DNA from: an uncultured Chromatiaceae bacterium
GTDB lineage: Bacteria > Pseudomonadota > Gammaproteobacteria > DRLM01
DNA: 34,740 bases
Assembly: GCA_945787555.1 (NCBI GenBank)
Contig: CALZJG010000097.1
Location: 1 to 34,740, forward strand
Direction: 5' to 3'
Part shown: in pieces, positions 1-8,517 of the stretch
How positions within the stretch are numbered: the first letter of the stretch is position 1
Layout: every line of letters starts with the position of its first letter
The notes under the pieces: generated by a model
What the model saw: the letters and a program-made list of their open reading frames with translations, nothing else
Told to the model about the DNA's origin: nothing
Databases searched by the model: none
Translations under genes and position numbers: made by a program

Positions 1-843
1 CACCATGACCAGCACCAGCAGCGCCCCGAACAGGAACACCGCCTGCACCACATGGCCCCAATCCCCACCGTAGACGCGGATGTACGTGCCGCCGGCCGCC
101 ATCGCCAGCAGATAGATGCCGGCACCCAGCACCGCGACGGTGTGGAACACCATGCGCCGCGAGACGAACACATCCAAGGACCAGTCGGGATTGCGCGCGG
201 CGGAGACTGCCACCAACGGCATCACGAGCGCGTTGACGAGACCACGCGCCTGCCACAAATCAGGGTCGATGCGCTTGAACAGCAAGGCATCGGAGTAGAG
301 AAAGAAATCATAGGCCCACAGGCCCCCGATACCGAAGCACAAGTACTTGATCGCCCAGCGATTTTCAGCGCGAGTATTGCGGTACAGCTGTTCCACCAAG
401 ACCAAACCGGCCACGGCGAACAGCACTTGACCGAGGATGCGCGCATCCACACCCACCACGTCGGCGAGCGGGGCGCCGGTGAACCAGGGCATGACCACGA
501 TGCCCACTAGCAACAACGCGACCGCACCCAAACTCCAACTCCAAGCGCCGGCGCGCCCCCGCACCAAACCGGACCAGCCCGGTGCGGGGTGTAGTAGCTT
601 GACCAAAAACAGACACCAGACCAGCGCCCGCAACACTTCCAACAGAGCGACGCCCAGCACCCAGTCCACCGCGCCGGTGGCTTGCATGGCGGCGATCGTC
701 CCGCCCCACAAGGCGGTTACGGCGGCGGCGGCCACCAACAGAGCGCCTTGCAAGCGTCCGCGCCAACTGGTCAGCAGCAATAGCGCCAGCACCATGAAGG
801 CTGCCGCCGCAATGCCATAACTGACCGTACCAAGATTAAACAT
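1..843 (-). CDS. prsK: PEP-CTERM system histidine kinase PrsK, N-terminal membrane part (3' end outside window)
   Basis: An open frame runs from an ATG at 843 to the window edge, giving 281 residues with no stop. It begins MFNLGTVSYGIAAAAFMVLA and is almost wholly hydrophobic, with about eight likely membrane spans. It carries the stretch NRWAIKYLCFGIGGLWAYDF near residue 160 and ARNPDWSLDVFVSRR near residue 220, which I recognise from PrsK sensor kinases of exosortase XrtA/PEP-CTERM loci. The GAF and kinase domains would lie beyond position 1 and are not seen. In the family, PrsK pairs with the sigma-54-type response regulator PrsR to control PEP-CTERM and exopolysaccharide genes. It follows epsB on the same strand with a 70-bp gap. 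Assignment rests on remembered family sequence, so confidence is good but not complete. Confidence 0.85.
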   Translation of the reverse strand, partial: MFNLGTVSYGIAAAAFMVLALLLLTSWRGRLQGALLVAAAAVTALWGGTIAAMQATGAVDWVLGVALLEVLRALVWCLFLVKLLHPAPGWSGLVRGRAGAWSWSLGAVALLLVGIVVMPWFTGAPLADVVGVDARILGQVLFAVAGLVLVEQLYRNTRAENRWAIKYLCFGIGGLWAYDFFLYSDALLFKRIDPDLWQARGLVNALVMPLVAVSAARNPDWSLDVFVSRRMVFHTVAVLGAGIYLLAMAAGGTYIRVYGGDWGHVVQAVFLFGALLVLVMV

Positions 844-866
844 AAGAAAAAGACCCTAGCGCGTAA

Positions 867-882
867 GGCCCAGAGTGTGCCA
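867..882 (-). promoter_or_regulatory. weak sigma-54 (-24/-12) promoter candidate before prsK
   Basis: Read on the minus strand the site is TGGCACACTCTGGGCC. It has a perfect TGGCAC -24 element and GG and GC ten bases apart, but the -12 element is GGGCC rather than TTGCW. Transcription would start about 13 bases before the prsK ATG, leaving little room for a ribosome site. It is a possible match only. Confidence 0.22.
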
Positions 883-913
883 GAACTGCCGCATGCGAGC
901 ACTCCCCCTCGGG

Positions 914-2305
914 TCAGCGCGCCCCGCGCCCCCATAGGATGACCTCGGCAGTCTGTAAGAGTATCAGCAGATCGAGGAACAGGCTGTAATTCTTCACGTA
1001 ATAGAGGTCGTATTGCAGTTTTTGCTGGGCATCTTCCTCGGAGGCGCCGTAAGGGTAGCAAATCTGCGCCCAGCCAGTCACGCCGGGCTTGACGCGGTGG
1101 CGCTCGGAATAGAAGGGGATATTCTGCGACAACTGCTCCACGAATATAGGCCGTTCGGGCCGCGGCCCCACGAAACTCATGTCGCCTTTGAGCACGTTGA
1201 ACAGCTGCGGGAGCTCGTCGATACGGGTCTTGCGCATGAGAGCGCCGACCCGGGTCACGCGGCCATCGTTCTTCGTCGCCCACTGCGGACCGTTGGCCTC
1301 AGCGTCGACGCGCATGCTGCGAAACTTAAACAGCTGAAACAAACGCCAGTTCTCCCCCACCCGTACTTGCCGGTAGAAGATGGGCCCGCGCCCACCGCTT
1401 TCGATCACGATGCCCAGCGCGGCCAGCACCATCACCGGCCAGGCGATCAATACCAGTAATCCGCTGGCAGTGATATCGAACATCCGCTTGCTGACGACCC
1501 GCACCAGCCCGTAGCGAAACCCGTCGGAGAAAATCAGCCAACTGGGTTGCAGCAAATCCAACATCACCCGCCCGAGCTGGCGCTCCAGGAAGCTGAGGAT
1601 GTCCAACACCTCGATCCCCGCCATGCGACAGTCGAGTATTTCGTGCACCGGAAAGCCCTTGCGTCTATCCTCCACCGCCACCACGATTTCGTCGACATTG
1701 AGGTTCTGCGCCAACTCCAGCAGGGTCGTGTCGCGCCGTATCACCAACTCCTTATCCACCACATCATGCTCGCCGGCCATGTGCACATAGCCGACGATCT
1801 GCAAACCACGCCGATCCGATCTACGGCGCAAGTTAGCGATGGTGGCGGCCCGCTTGCCGGCGCCGAGCACCAGCACGCGCCGCTTGAGGGTGTCTTGATC
1901 GACGACGTGAAAGAATACTGCCCGCGCCACGATGATACCGAACACGCCCAAACCAAAAGCGATACCGAAGACGCCACGCCCCAGGAACAGGATCGGAATG
2001 GCATAGAACACCACTGCCATGGCCACCAAGGCCAACGCCGCCGCCATGAGGATGCGCAGCATCATGCCGCCGAAACCTTCGCGAAAATTGCGCTGATACA
2101 AGCCCACGGCGGTCATGGTGCCGATCATCACCAAAGCGAACAGCCAGGCCTTGGACGAGAGCGGTTCCAAGTCAGCGATATTGGCCGGCTCATCGAGGAA
2201 GCGCAGCCACGCCCCCGCGTACACGGCCAGAAACAGCACCAGGAACTCCACCCCCCCCAGCACCAAGAACCAGCGTGGTATGTAATGTCGAAAAATGCGA
2301 ACCAC
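914..2305 (-). CDS. epsB: PEP-CTERM/EpsH1-type initiating sugar transferase (EpsB family, TIGR03013-like)
   Basis: A 463-residue polyprenyl-phosphate sugar-1-phosphate transferase that would begin assembly of an exopolysaccharide repeat unit on undecaprenyl phosphate at the inner membrane. The N-terminal half has several membrane spans (about residues 12-130) and a Rossmann-like CoA-binding fold with [10 protein letters not shown] near 145. The C-terminal half is the bacterial sugar transferase domain: a span near 275-297, then [38 protein letters not shown] and the [10 protein letters not shown] motif. The start [20 protein letters not shown] is typical of the EpsB-type enzymes of exosortase loci. 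The start is GTG at 2305, chosen because AGGGAG lies six bases before it. It lies upstream of prsK on the same strand, which supports a PEP-CTERM polysaccharide locus continuing left of the window. Confidence 0.9.
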   Translation of the reverse strand: MVRIFRHYIPRWFLVLGGVEFLVLFLAVYAGAWLRFLDEPANIADLEPLSSKAWLFALVMIGTMTAVGLYQRNFREGFGGMMLRILMAAALALVAMAVVFYAIPILFLGRGVFGIAFGLGVFGIIVARAVFFHVVDQDTLKRRVLVLGAGKRAATIANLRRRSDRRGLQIVGYVHMAGEHDVVDKELVIRRDTTLLELAQNLNVDEIVVAVEDRRKGFPVHEILDCRMAGIEVLDILSFLERQLGRVMLDLLQPSWLIFSDGFRYGLVRVVSKRMFDITASGLLVLIAWPVMVLAALGIVIESGGRGPIFYRQVRVGENWRLFQLFKFRSMRVDAEANGPQWATKNDGRVTRVGALMRKTRIDELPQLFNVLKGDMSFVGPRPERPIFVEQLSQNIPFYSERHRVKPGVTGWAQICYPYGASEEDAQQKLQYDLYYVKNYSLFLDLLILLQTAEVILWGRGAR

Positions 2306-2347
2306 TCATCGCTCCCTGAGAAATATCCGTACTTTCAATCGCACCGA

Positions 2348-2372
2348 GCCCCCCTCCGCGAGGCTGGGGGGC
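2348..2372 (-). terminator. GC-rich hairpin between cNMP protein and epsB
   Basis: GCCCCCC (2348-2354) pairs with GGGGGGC (2366-2372) around an 11-base loop. It follows the stop of the cNMP-binding gene on the minus strand and precedes epsB. There is no run of T after it, so it may be a weak terminator or a transcript-end stabiliser. Confidence 0.35.
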
Positions 2373-2429
2373 GATCATGGTTAGCGTATCGGGTGAGCGG
2401 CGGCGACCTTTACCGGCCCGCGCCCCATG

Positions 2430-2903
2430 CTAGAGATGTTGATCGATACCGCGCATCTTCAAGCCCCAAGCGAACAGGGAAAAGATCTTCTTATTCGCCT
2501 GCCGCAAGCGTCCCACTAGCGCAAGGATCAACTCCTTGAAGATGGGATAACCCAGCTCGGGATGGCTATCGAGAAAGGCCAGCAGGACATCGCCGTCCAT
2601 TACCGCCAACTCGCACTCGCTCAAGCAGACCACGGTGGCGGAACGCGGCTGGTCATCGAACAACCGTAACTCTCCGAACACCTGGCCCGCCTCCAATTCG
2701 CTGAAACCGGGATGCACTTTGCGCTGATCGTCCAGATCGACGTTACCCACCACCCGCACCGTGCCGGCGAGGATCAAATACACATCACGCCCGGTATCAC
2801 CCTCTGCAAAAATGGTGGCATTGGCCGGCAGGCGCTGCCGCCGCCACATACGGCCTTCCTCATAATCGGGGTGCGTGAGCAATCGTTCGAGTGCGCTGGT
2901 CAC
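2430..2903 (-). CDS. stand-alone cyclic-nucleotide-binding domain protein
   Basis: A 157-residue soluble protein with one CAP/CRP-type cyclic-nucleotide-binding domain over about residues 20-130. The beta-roll glycines are visible (FAEGDTGRDVYLILAGTVRV), as is the phosphate-binding cassette FGELRLFDDQPRSATVV, with the Glu and Arg that contact cyclic nucleotide in the family. No helix-turn-helix or other effector domain follows; the chain ends in a short basic tail, so it is not a complete Crp-like regulator. It may work by binding another protein. The start is GTG at 2903 with GAGG just before it; an ATG at 2849 is a possible shorter start. It lies between epsB and the divergent ugd, with a 14-bp tandem repeat immediately upstream. 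Target and ligand are unknown. Confidence 0.8.
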   Translation of the reverse strand: MTSALERLLTHPDYEEGRMWRRQRLPANATIFAEGDTGRDVYLILAGTVRVVGNVDLDDQRKVHPGFSELEAGQVFGELRLFDDQPRSATVVCLSECELAVMDGDVLLAFLDSHPELGYPIFKELILALVGRLRQANKKIFSLFAWGLKMRGIDQHL

Positions 2904-2939
2904 GTCGCCTCATCCTCCCTAGTCGCCCGGCCCACTCGT

Positions 2940-3053
2940 TTGAGCCCAGCCGATTGAGCCCAGCCGATTGAGCCCAGTCGGTTGAGCCCAGTCGGTTGAG
3001 CCCAGTCGGTTGAGCCCAAGTCGTTTGGGCCCACTCGTATGAGCCTAGTCTCG
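2940..3053. repeat. 14-bp tandem repeat array upstream of cNMP-binding gene
   Basis: Five clean 14-bp units run from 2940 to 3009: two of TTGAGCCCAGCCGA, then three of TTGAGCCCAGTCGG. Degenerate 15-bp copies (TTGAGCCCAAGTCGT, TTGGGCCCACTCGTA) and a partial copy continue to about 3053. The array begins 37 bases upstream of the GTG start of the minus-strand cNMP gene and lies in the divergent gap before ugd (gap 2904-3236). Units differ in order of position, as expected for slippage expansion. Confidence 0.95.
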
Positions 3054-3075
3054 TGTGCCGAGTCGCGTGGGGGCG

Positions 3076-3081
3076 AGTATA
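3076..3081 (-). promoter_or_regulatory. possible -10 box (TATACT) reading into the tandem repeat and cNMP gene
   Basis: On the minus strand TATACT matches the sigma-70 -10 box well, but no convincing -35 box lies 16-18 bases upstream. If used, the whole 14-bp repeat array would lie in the 5' leader of the cNMP-protein mRNA. Confidence 0.3.
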
Positions 3082-3236
3082 GCGGCTCCGGCATCTTGAA
3101 GCTGTTAAATTTGGCGCAAATCATTCTCTTGGATGACGTCCCCCCCTGGTTCTTGTTATCCTTCCGCGCGCGACCGATACCCATCATCGCCGCGCCTAAA
3201 CCCTAATTCTTATTGCAACCATCGGCAACCCTGCTT

Positions 3237-4559
3237 ATGAAAGTCACAATATTCGGCTCCGGTTATGTCGGTCTGGTGACCGGCGCCTGCCTCGCTGAGG
3301 TCGGCAATGATGTGCTGTGCGTCGACATCGACCCAGCCAAGATCGCCATGCTCAACGAGGGTGGCATTCCTATCTACGAGCCCGGCCTGGAAAAAATCGT
3401 CCATCACAACACCGCCTCGGGACGTTTGAATTTCACCACCGACGTGGCCGCCGGCGTGGCGCACGGACTGTTTCAGTTTATCGCCGTGGGGACACCGCCC
3501 GACGAGGATGGCTCCGCCGACCTGCAGTATGTGTTGGCGGTGGCGCGTTCGATCGGCGAACACATGGGCGAGTACCGCATCATTGTCAATAAATCCACGG
3601 TGCCGGTGGGCACCGCCGACAAGGTGCGGGCCACGACCCGCGAAGCACTCAAACAACGCGGGGTTGATATCGAATACGACGTCGTCTCGAACCCTGAATT
3701 CCTGAAAGAAGGCGCGGCGGTCGATGATTTCATGCGCCCCGACCGCATCATCATCGGCACCGACAATCCGCGCACCACCGAACTGCTGCGCGCCCTGTAT
3801 GCGCCCTTCAACCGTAATCACGATCGCGTCATCGCTATGGATATCCGTTCCGCGGAACTGACCAAGTACGCTGCCAACGCCATGCTGGCCACCAAGATCA
3901 GCTTCATGAACGAGCTGGCCAATCTGGCCGAGCGCCTGGGCGCCGATATCGAGAACGTGCGCATCGGCATCGGCGCCGATCCGCGCATCGGCTATCACTT
4001 CATATACCCCGGCGCGGGTTACGGCGGCTCGTGTTTTCCCAAGGACGTGCAGGCGCTGGAACGCACCGCACGCGGCGTGGGTTATCAAGCCGAATTGCTG
4101 AGCGCGGTGGAAGCGGTCAACAACCGTCAGAAGGAGTTGCTGTTCCGCAAGATCCACGACCACTTCAAGGGCGAGCTCCAAGGCCGCACCATCGCCCTGT
4201 GGGGCTTGGCCTTCAAGCCCAACACTGACGATATGCGCGCGGCGCCCAGTCGCGTGTTGATGGAGGCGCTGTGGGCGGCGGGCGCCCAGGTGCGTGCGCA
4301 CGACCCGGTGGCCATGGATGAGACACGCCGAATCTACGCCGAGCGCGCCGATCTGACTTTGTGCGAAACGCCCGAAGAGGCGGCGCAAGGCGCCGACGCG
4401 CTGGCCGTGGTCACCGAATGGAACGTGTTCCGCAGCCCCGATTTCACCGAGCTGAAGTCCAGTCTCGCCCAGCCGATCATCTTTGACGGGCGCAACATCT
4501 ACAACCCCAGCTTAGTGCGCCAGCAGGGTTTCGTTTATTACGCCATCGGTCGCCCGTAA
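3237..4559 (+). CDS. ugd: UDP-glucose 6-dehydrogenase
   Basis: A 440-residue NAD-dependent enzyme oxidising UDP-glucose to UDP-glucuronate, a precursor of acidic exopolysaccharide. It begins [20 protein letters not shown], the Rossmann nucleotide-binding start of the family. The middle shows [28 protein letters not shown], and the catalytic cysteine in GGSCFPKD (about Cys266). The C-terminal UDP-binding domain carries [19 protein letters not shown]. The frame is open further upstream to a TTG at 3213, but the ATG at 3237 gives the family N-terminus, so I use it; the ribosome site is weak. It heads a plus-strand run with tviB (24-bp gap) and the epimerase (18-bp gap), which points to one uronic-acid precursor operon. 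Confidence 0.97.
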   Translation: MKVTIFGSGYVGLVTGACLAEVGNDVLCVDIDPAKIAMLNEGGIPIYEPGLEKIVHHNTASGRLNFTTDVAAGVAHGLFQFIAVGTPPDEDGSADLQYVLAVARSIGEHMGEYRIIVNKSTVPVGTADKVRATTREALKQRGVDIEYDVVSNPEFLKEGAAVDDFMRPDRIIIGTDNPRTTELLRALYAPFNRNHDRVIAMDIRSAELTKYAANAMLATKISFMNELANLAERLGADIENVRIGIGADPRIGYHFIYPGAGYGGSCFPKDVQALERTARGVGYQAELLSAVEAVNNRQKELLFRKIHDHFKGELQGRTIALWGLAFKPNTDDMRAAPSRVLMEALWAAGAQVRAHDPVAMDETRRIYAERADLTLCETPEEAAQGADALAVVTEWNVFRSPDFTELKSSLAQPIIFDGRNIYNPSLVRQQGFVYYAIGRP

Positions 4560-4583
4560 ACGTACTGGTCTCGAGGAGTCGTC

Positions 4584-5861
4584 ATGTTCGAGTTGAATAA
4601 CAGCAAGATCGCCGTCATCGGGCTGGGCTATGTGGGCCTGCCCTTGGCGGTGGAGTTCGCCAAACGCTTCCCGGTGATGGGCTACGACATCAACCAGGCA
4701 CGCATTACCGAGCTCCAGGCCGGGAAGGACAGTTCGCTGGAAGTCGAGCCCGAAGAACTGGCCGCCGCGACCAATCTCAAGGTCAGCAACCGACTCGACG
4801 ACCTCGCCCAATGCAATGTTTACATCGTCACCGTGCCCACGCCCATCGACAATCACAAACGACCCGACCTGCGCCCGCTGCTCAGCGCCAGTCGCACCGT
4901 GGGTAAGGTGCTGAAAAAGGATGACGTGGTGGTGTATGAATCCACCGTCTACCCCGGTTGCACCGAAGAAGACTGCGTGCCGATCCTGGAACGCGAGTCC
5001 GGCCTTAAATACAACGTCGATTTTTACTGCGGCTACAGCCCCGAGCGCATCAATCCCGGCGACAAAGAACATCGCGTCAATACCATCAAGAAAGTCACCG
5101 CCGGCTCCACGCCCGAGGTGGCACAATATGTCGACGCGATCTATCGCGCCATCATCACCGCCGGCACCCACCTAGCCTCCAGCATCCGCGTGGCGGAAGC
5201 CGCCAAGGTCATCGAGAACACGCAGCGCGACGTCAATATCGCGCTCATCAACGAGCTGGCGGTGCTGTTCCACAAACTGGGCATCGACACCCTGGAGGTA
5301 CTGGAAGCGGCGGGGACCAAATGGAACTTCCTGCCCTTTCGCCCCGGCCTGGTGGGTGGCCATTGCATCGGGGTGGATCCTTATTATCTGACGCACAAGG
5401 CGCAGGAGCTCGGTTATCACCCCGAGATCATTCTGGCCGGGCGCCGCATCAACGATTACATGGGCGCCTACGTAGCCGAACGCGTGGTGAAAATGATGAC
5501 GCGTCGCCGCGTGCATGTCGCCAACGCACGCGTGTTGGTGCTGGGGCTGACCTTCAAGGAAAACTGCCCCGATCTGCGCAATACGCGCGTCATCGACATC
5601 ATCCGCGAACTCGAGGGCTATCACGCCCACGTCGACGTCTACGATCCGTGGGCCAATGCGGACGAAGCCCGCCACGAATACGGCATCACCCCCATCCCTA
5701 CGCTCAACAATGACAGTTACGATGCCATCATCCTCGCCGTGGGGCATCGGCAGTTCAAAGCAATGGGCGTACAAGAAATCCGCGCCCTAGGTAAACCCGA
5801 AGCCGTACTCTTCGACGTCAAGGCCACTCTGCCGGTCGCCGATGTGGACGAACGACTGTAA
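4584..5861 (+). CDS. tviB: nucleotide-sugar dehydrogenase, TviB/WbpA-like (UDP-HexNAc 6-dehydrogenase type)
   Basis: A 425-residue member of the UDP-glucose/GDP-mannose dehydrogenase family, clearly different from its neighbour ugd. It begins with [20 protein letters not shown] and carries [16 protein letters not shown], the catalytic cysteine in [11 protein letters not shown] (Cys261) and [20 protein letters not shown] in the C-terminal domain. These are marks of the Vi-antigen TviB group, which oxidises UDP-GlcNAc or a related amino sugar to its uronic acid. Which sugar it uses here cannot be read from the sequence. The ATG at 4584 has a strong GAGGAG ribosome site (4573-4578). It sits between ugd and the uronate epimerase and probably shares their transcript. 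Confidence 0.92.
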   Translation: MFELNNSKIAVIGLGYVGLPLAVEFAKRFPVMGYDINQARITELQAGKDSSLEVEPEELAAATNLKVSNRLDDLAQCNVYIVTVPTPIDNHKRPDLRPLLSASRTVGKVLKKDDVVVYESTVYPGCTEEDCVPILERESGLKYNVDFYCGYSPERINPGDKEHRVNTIKKVTAGSTPEVAQYVDAIYRAIITAGTHLASSIRVAEAAKVIENTQRDVNIALINELAVLFHKLGIDTLEVLEAAGTKWNFLPFRPGLVGGHCIGVDPYYLTHKAQELGYHPEIILAGRRINDYMGAYVAERVVKMMTRRRVHVANARVLVLGLTFKENCPDLRNTRVIDIIRELEGYHAHVDVYDPWANADEARHEYGITPIPTLNNDSYDAIILAVGHRQFKAMGVQEIRALGKPEAVLFDVKATLPVADVDERL

Positions 5862-5879
5862 GTAAGAGGGCTAAGAATC

Positions 5880-6887
5880 GTGCGCGTACTCATCACCGGC
5901 ACCGCCGGCTTCATCGGCAACACACTGGCGCTCAAACTGCTAGCGCGCGGCGATGAAGTCATCGGCATCGATAATCTCAATGATTATTACGACGTCACCC
6001 TAAAGCAGGCACGTCTGGCGCGGGTCAGCGGACATCGAAATTTCACCGAAGCGCGCGTGAGCTTGGAAGACCGCGCCGCCATCGAGGACGTGTTCCGTAA
6101 GCACCGCCCCCAACGCGTGGTCAATCTCGCCGCGCAAGCCGGTGTGCGCTATTCCATCGACAATCCGCATGTGTACGTGGACAGTAATGTGGTGGGCTTT
6201 CTGCACATTCTCGAAGGTTGCCGCCATCACGGTGTCGAGCATCTCGTCTACGCCTCCACCAGCTCGGTGTACGGCGCCAACACCAAGATGCCCTTCTCGG
6301 TGCATCACAACGTTGATCATCCCATGAGCTTGTACGCCGCCACCAAGAAGGCCAACGAGCTTATGGCGCATACCTACAGCAGCTTGTACCAGCTGCCCAC
6401 CACCGGGCTGCGCTTCTTCACCGTGTACGGTCCCTGGGGCCGGCCGGACATGGCGCTGTTCAAATTTACCAAGAACATCCTCGCGGGTGTACCTATCGAC
6501 GTTTACAACTATGGCAATCACAAGCGCGACTTCACCTATATCGACGACATCGTTGAAGGCGTCATACGCACCTTGGATCGCCTGCCCACCCCCGCTGCGC
6601 AATGGTCGGGCGAAGCACCGGACTCAGCCACCAGCTACGCCCCCTATCGACTCTACAACATCGGCAACAATCAACCGGTGGAGTTGATGCACTATATCGA
6701 AACGCTGGAGAAATGCCTGGGCAAGCAAGCCGAGAAGAACATGCTGCCACTGCAGCAAGGTGACGTGCCCGCCACATACGCCGATGTGGACGACTTAACC
6801 CGCGATGTCGGCTTCCGACCCGCCACACCCATCGAGACCGGCATCGAGCGCTTCGTAGCGTGGTATCGGGAGTATTATCAGGTTTAG
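5880..6887 (+). CDS. UDP-glucuronate 4-epimerase (extended SDR family)
   Basis: A 335-residue NAD-dependent epimerase. It begins [20 protein letters not shown] with the TGxxGFIG nucleotide-binding loop and has the catalytic YAATK (Tyr152, Lys156) and the ASTSSVYG serine motif. The segment [20 protein letters not shown] and [20 protein letters not shown] are typical of enzymes that interconvert UDP-glucuronate and UDP-galacturonate (the CapI/LspL group). With ugd two genes upstream it would turn UDP-glucose into UDP-galacturonate. The start is GTG at 5880, fitting the family N-terminus and an AGAGG upstream. It ends 17 bases from the convergent HD-GYP gene. Action on an N-acetylated uronate made by the TviB-type enzyme is a less likely alternative. 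Confidence 0.92.
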   Translation: MRVLITGTAGFIGNTLALKLLARGDEVIGIDNLNDYYDVTLKQARLARVSGHRNFTEARVSLEDRAAIEDVFRKHRPQRVVNLAAQAGVRYSIDNPHVYVDSNVVGFLHILEGCRHHGVEHLVYASTSSVYGANTKMPFSVHHNVDHPMSLYAATKKANELMAHTYSSLYQLPTTGLRFFTVYGPWGRPDMALFKFTKNILAGVPIDVYNYGNHKRDFTYIDDIVEGVIRTLDRLPTPAAQWSGEAPDSATSYAPYRLYNIGNNQPVELMHYIETLEKCLGKQAEKNMLPLQQGDVPATYADVDDLTRDVGFRPATPIETGIERFVAWYREYYQV

Positions 6888-6904
6888 CGGCTCGCGGACT
6901 GGCT

Positions 6905-8278
6905 TCACCGCTTGCCGGCGGCATCCGCCTGCACCATGACCTCGTTCACGGTGGCACGCAAGGCGCGACAGATCTCTTTCTCCTCGGGACATTCGCGCGC
7001 AAAGTACGCGCTGGCGGTGCGCTGCATATTGTTCACATGCCAGAATAATTCGCCCTGCACTAGCTCCAGCTCATTGAGTTCGTGCAATATGCTGGGATCA
7101 GCGTCGCTGCAACTGGCCAGCCAGCTCAGCACATCGTCCCAGCCCAGCCCGGCACTGTTCATCTTCACTAACAGATTATTCACCACCGCCTTGAGCGTGG
7201 CGCAAACCGCGGAGGGGTTTTTCTGCTCTCGGGTTCGCTCCTCCAGGGTGGACTGGAATAGGGTTAATAGATCGCGGATTTTGATCAGTATCACGGCGCG
7301 CGCGTGCAGGTATTGCGCCATAGCACGCACACTGCCATGGGTATTGACCACCGCGGGTTGCAGCCCCGATCTTTTCACGATCGCCAACATGGCGCGATAG
7401 ACATCGGGGGAGTGGGTGGTATCGTTCATCTGCAGATAAGGCACTAGATCACGCAGGGTGCGCCCCGCCGACTGAAAACGATTGAAGCGTATGGCCTGCA
7501 CACTATCCACCATGCCTACCACCTTGCCCAAAGGTTCCAATTCCGCATCGCTGTGTCCCAGCGGATAACCCGTGCCATCGCAACGTTCATGGTGTTCCAG
7601 TACCGCCTTGGCAATGCGTGGATTGAGGCCGGGAACCGATTCCAGGAACATGTGCCCGACGATGACATGCGATTGAATCGCACGCCATTCCTCCGGCGTG
7701 AGGGCCCCTTTCTTGTCCAAGACTGCGGGCGGGATATGTAGAAAGCCGATGTCGTGAGTCAAGCTCGCGATTAGGGCCGAACATGCGGTCGGCACGCCGA
7801 CGCCCATTTCGCGCGTCACCAATCCGGACAACCAGGCGCAGAACAAGGCGTTCTCATAGTGCTGCGGTAACCGACGCTGCAATACGGTGAGTTTCTGCAA
7901 AATAAACGGATGCAGCGCGAGCGCCTCCCAGAGCGCGCGGCAGTCGGCGTCGAATTTCAGGGCGGTGTGGGTCTGCGCCAAATCGGGATAGCGCTGGACC
8001 AAAGCCAACATCGCCTCCACCAAGCCCTCTTTCTCGTGGCTATCATTAATTTGTACCTGATGATCCAAAGGCTTGAACAGCTTGTGCTGAACCATGCGTT
8101 GCGCGGTGGAATGGTCTATGCGCGCGCCTCTGCGCGCGACCAGCACGCCTTTACTATTGTAGATATCTTCCGTGGCGACGACGTCGGTTTCCTTATTCAC
8201 TTCCGCCAGATGCTCGGCGTAGTGGTCCGGTGCCTCCTTGGTAGTTTTCAACAACGTGTCGATATCGGGGGTTTTCAT
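6905..8278 (-). CDS. HD-GYP domain protein, probable cyclic-di-GMP phosphodiesterase
   Basis: A 457-residue soluble protein with an HD-GYP domain in the middle (about residues 130-310). Metal-ligand residues are visible: His140, His175-Asp176 in THDIG, His204, His209, the HHERCDGTGYP motif at 229-239, and Asp258. HD-GYP proteins with these residues hydrolyse cyclic di-GMP. The usual Lys after HDIG is Phe here (HDIGFLHIP). The N-terminal 120 residues and the C-terminal 150 residues do not match a domain I can name. There is no membrane segment or receiver domain. It is transcribed alone, convergent with the epimerase and separated from fba by a terminator. Cyclic-di-GMP turnover next to exopolysaccharide genes suggests biofilm control, but this is inference. 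Confidence 0.88.
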   Translation of the reverse strand: MKTPDIDTLLKTTKEAPDHYAEHLAEVNKETDVVATEDIYNSKGVLVARRGARIDHSTAQRMVQHKLFKPLDHQVQINDSHEKEGLVEAMLALVQRYPDLAQTHTALKFDADCRALWEALALHPFILQKLTVLQRRLPQHYENALFCAWLSGLVTREMGVGVPTACSALIASLTHDIGFLHIPPAVLDKKGALTPEEWRAIQSHVIVGHMFLESVPGLNPRIAKAVLEHHERCDGTGYPLGHSDAELEPLGKVVGMVDSVQAIRFNRFQSAGRTLRDLVPYLQMNDTTHSPDVYRAMLAIVKRSGLQPAVVNTHGSVRAMAQYLHARAVILIKIRDLLTLFQSTLEERTREQKNPSAVCATLKAVVNNLLVKMNSAGLGWDDVLSWLASCSDADPSILHELNELELVQGELFWHVNNMQRTASAYFARECPEEKEICRALRATVNEVMVQADAAGKR

Positions 8279-8463
8279 AGCCGTGTTGTCAGTCTCTCAG
8301 GTGGAACACACCACGTACCTGTTGCGCGCCTATATTTAAGTTAGCGGCCGTTCATCCTCATAGAGAAGTTGACACCTTTTACAGTGTTGGTCTCCCCCCA
8401 CGGCACAGAGCGAACGTGCACGACAGCCCCATAACTTAGGTTATCGACCTACGCCGCATTTCC

Positions 8464-8496
8464 ATAAAAAAAGGCGGGCATAGCCCGCCTTTTTGA
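8464..8496 (-). terminator. Rho-independent terminator of the tkt-gap-pgk-pyk-fba cluster
   Basis: A perfect 10-bp stem, AAAGGCGGGC (8470-8479) with GCCCGCCTTT (8483-8492), closes a 3-base loop. On the minus strand it is followed by a run of seven T, directly after the fba stop at 8518. The plus-strand side has five T, so it could also work weakly in the other direction. The rest of 8279-8463 holds only the HD-GYP upstream region. Confidence 0.92.
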
Positions 8497-8517
8497 TCGG
8501 CCCGTAGGCACGAGTCT

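Noticed and set aside
1547-2539. 330-codon plus-strand frame opposite epsB
   Set aside because: The predicted product is His/Gln/Arg-rich low-complexity sequence overlapping the well-supported epsB gene; no ribosome site or family match.
2940-3053. CRISPR array
   Set aside because: Units are contiguous 14-bp repeats with no spacers and no cas genes.
2900-3187. 95-codon minus-strand frame spanning the tandem repeat, ending at the cNMP gene start
   Set aside because: The stop overlaps the GTG start in a coupling-like way, but the product is mostly translation of the 14-bp repeat and lacks a good ribosome site; not called as a gene.
3210-4388. 392-codon open frame on the minus strand opposite ugd
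   Set aside because: It is an antisense shadow of a clear ugd gene; the product is His/Gly/Ala-rich with no recognisable motif, as expected from GC-rich antisense frames.
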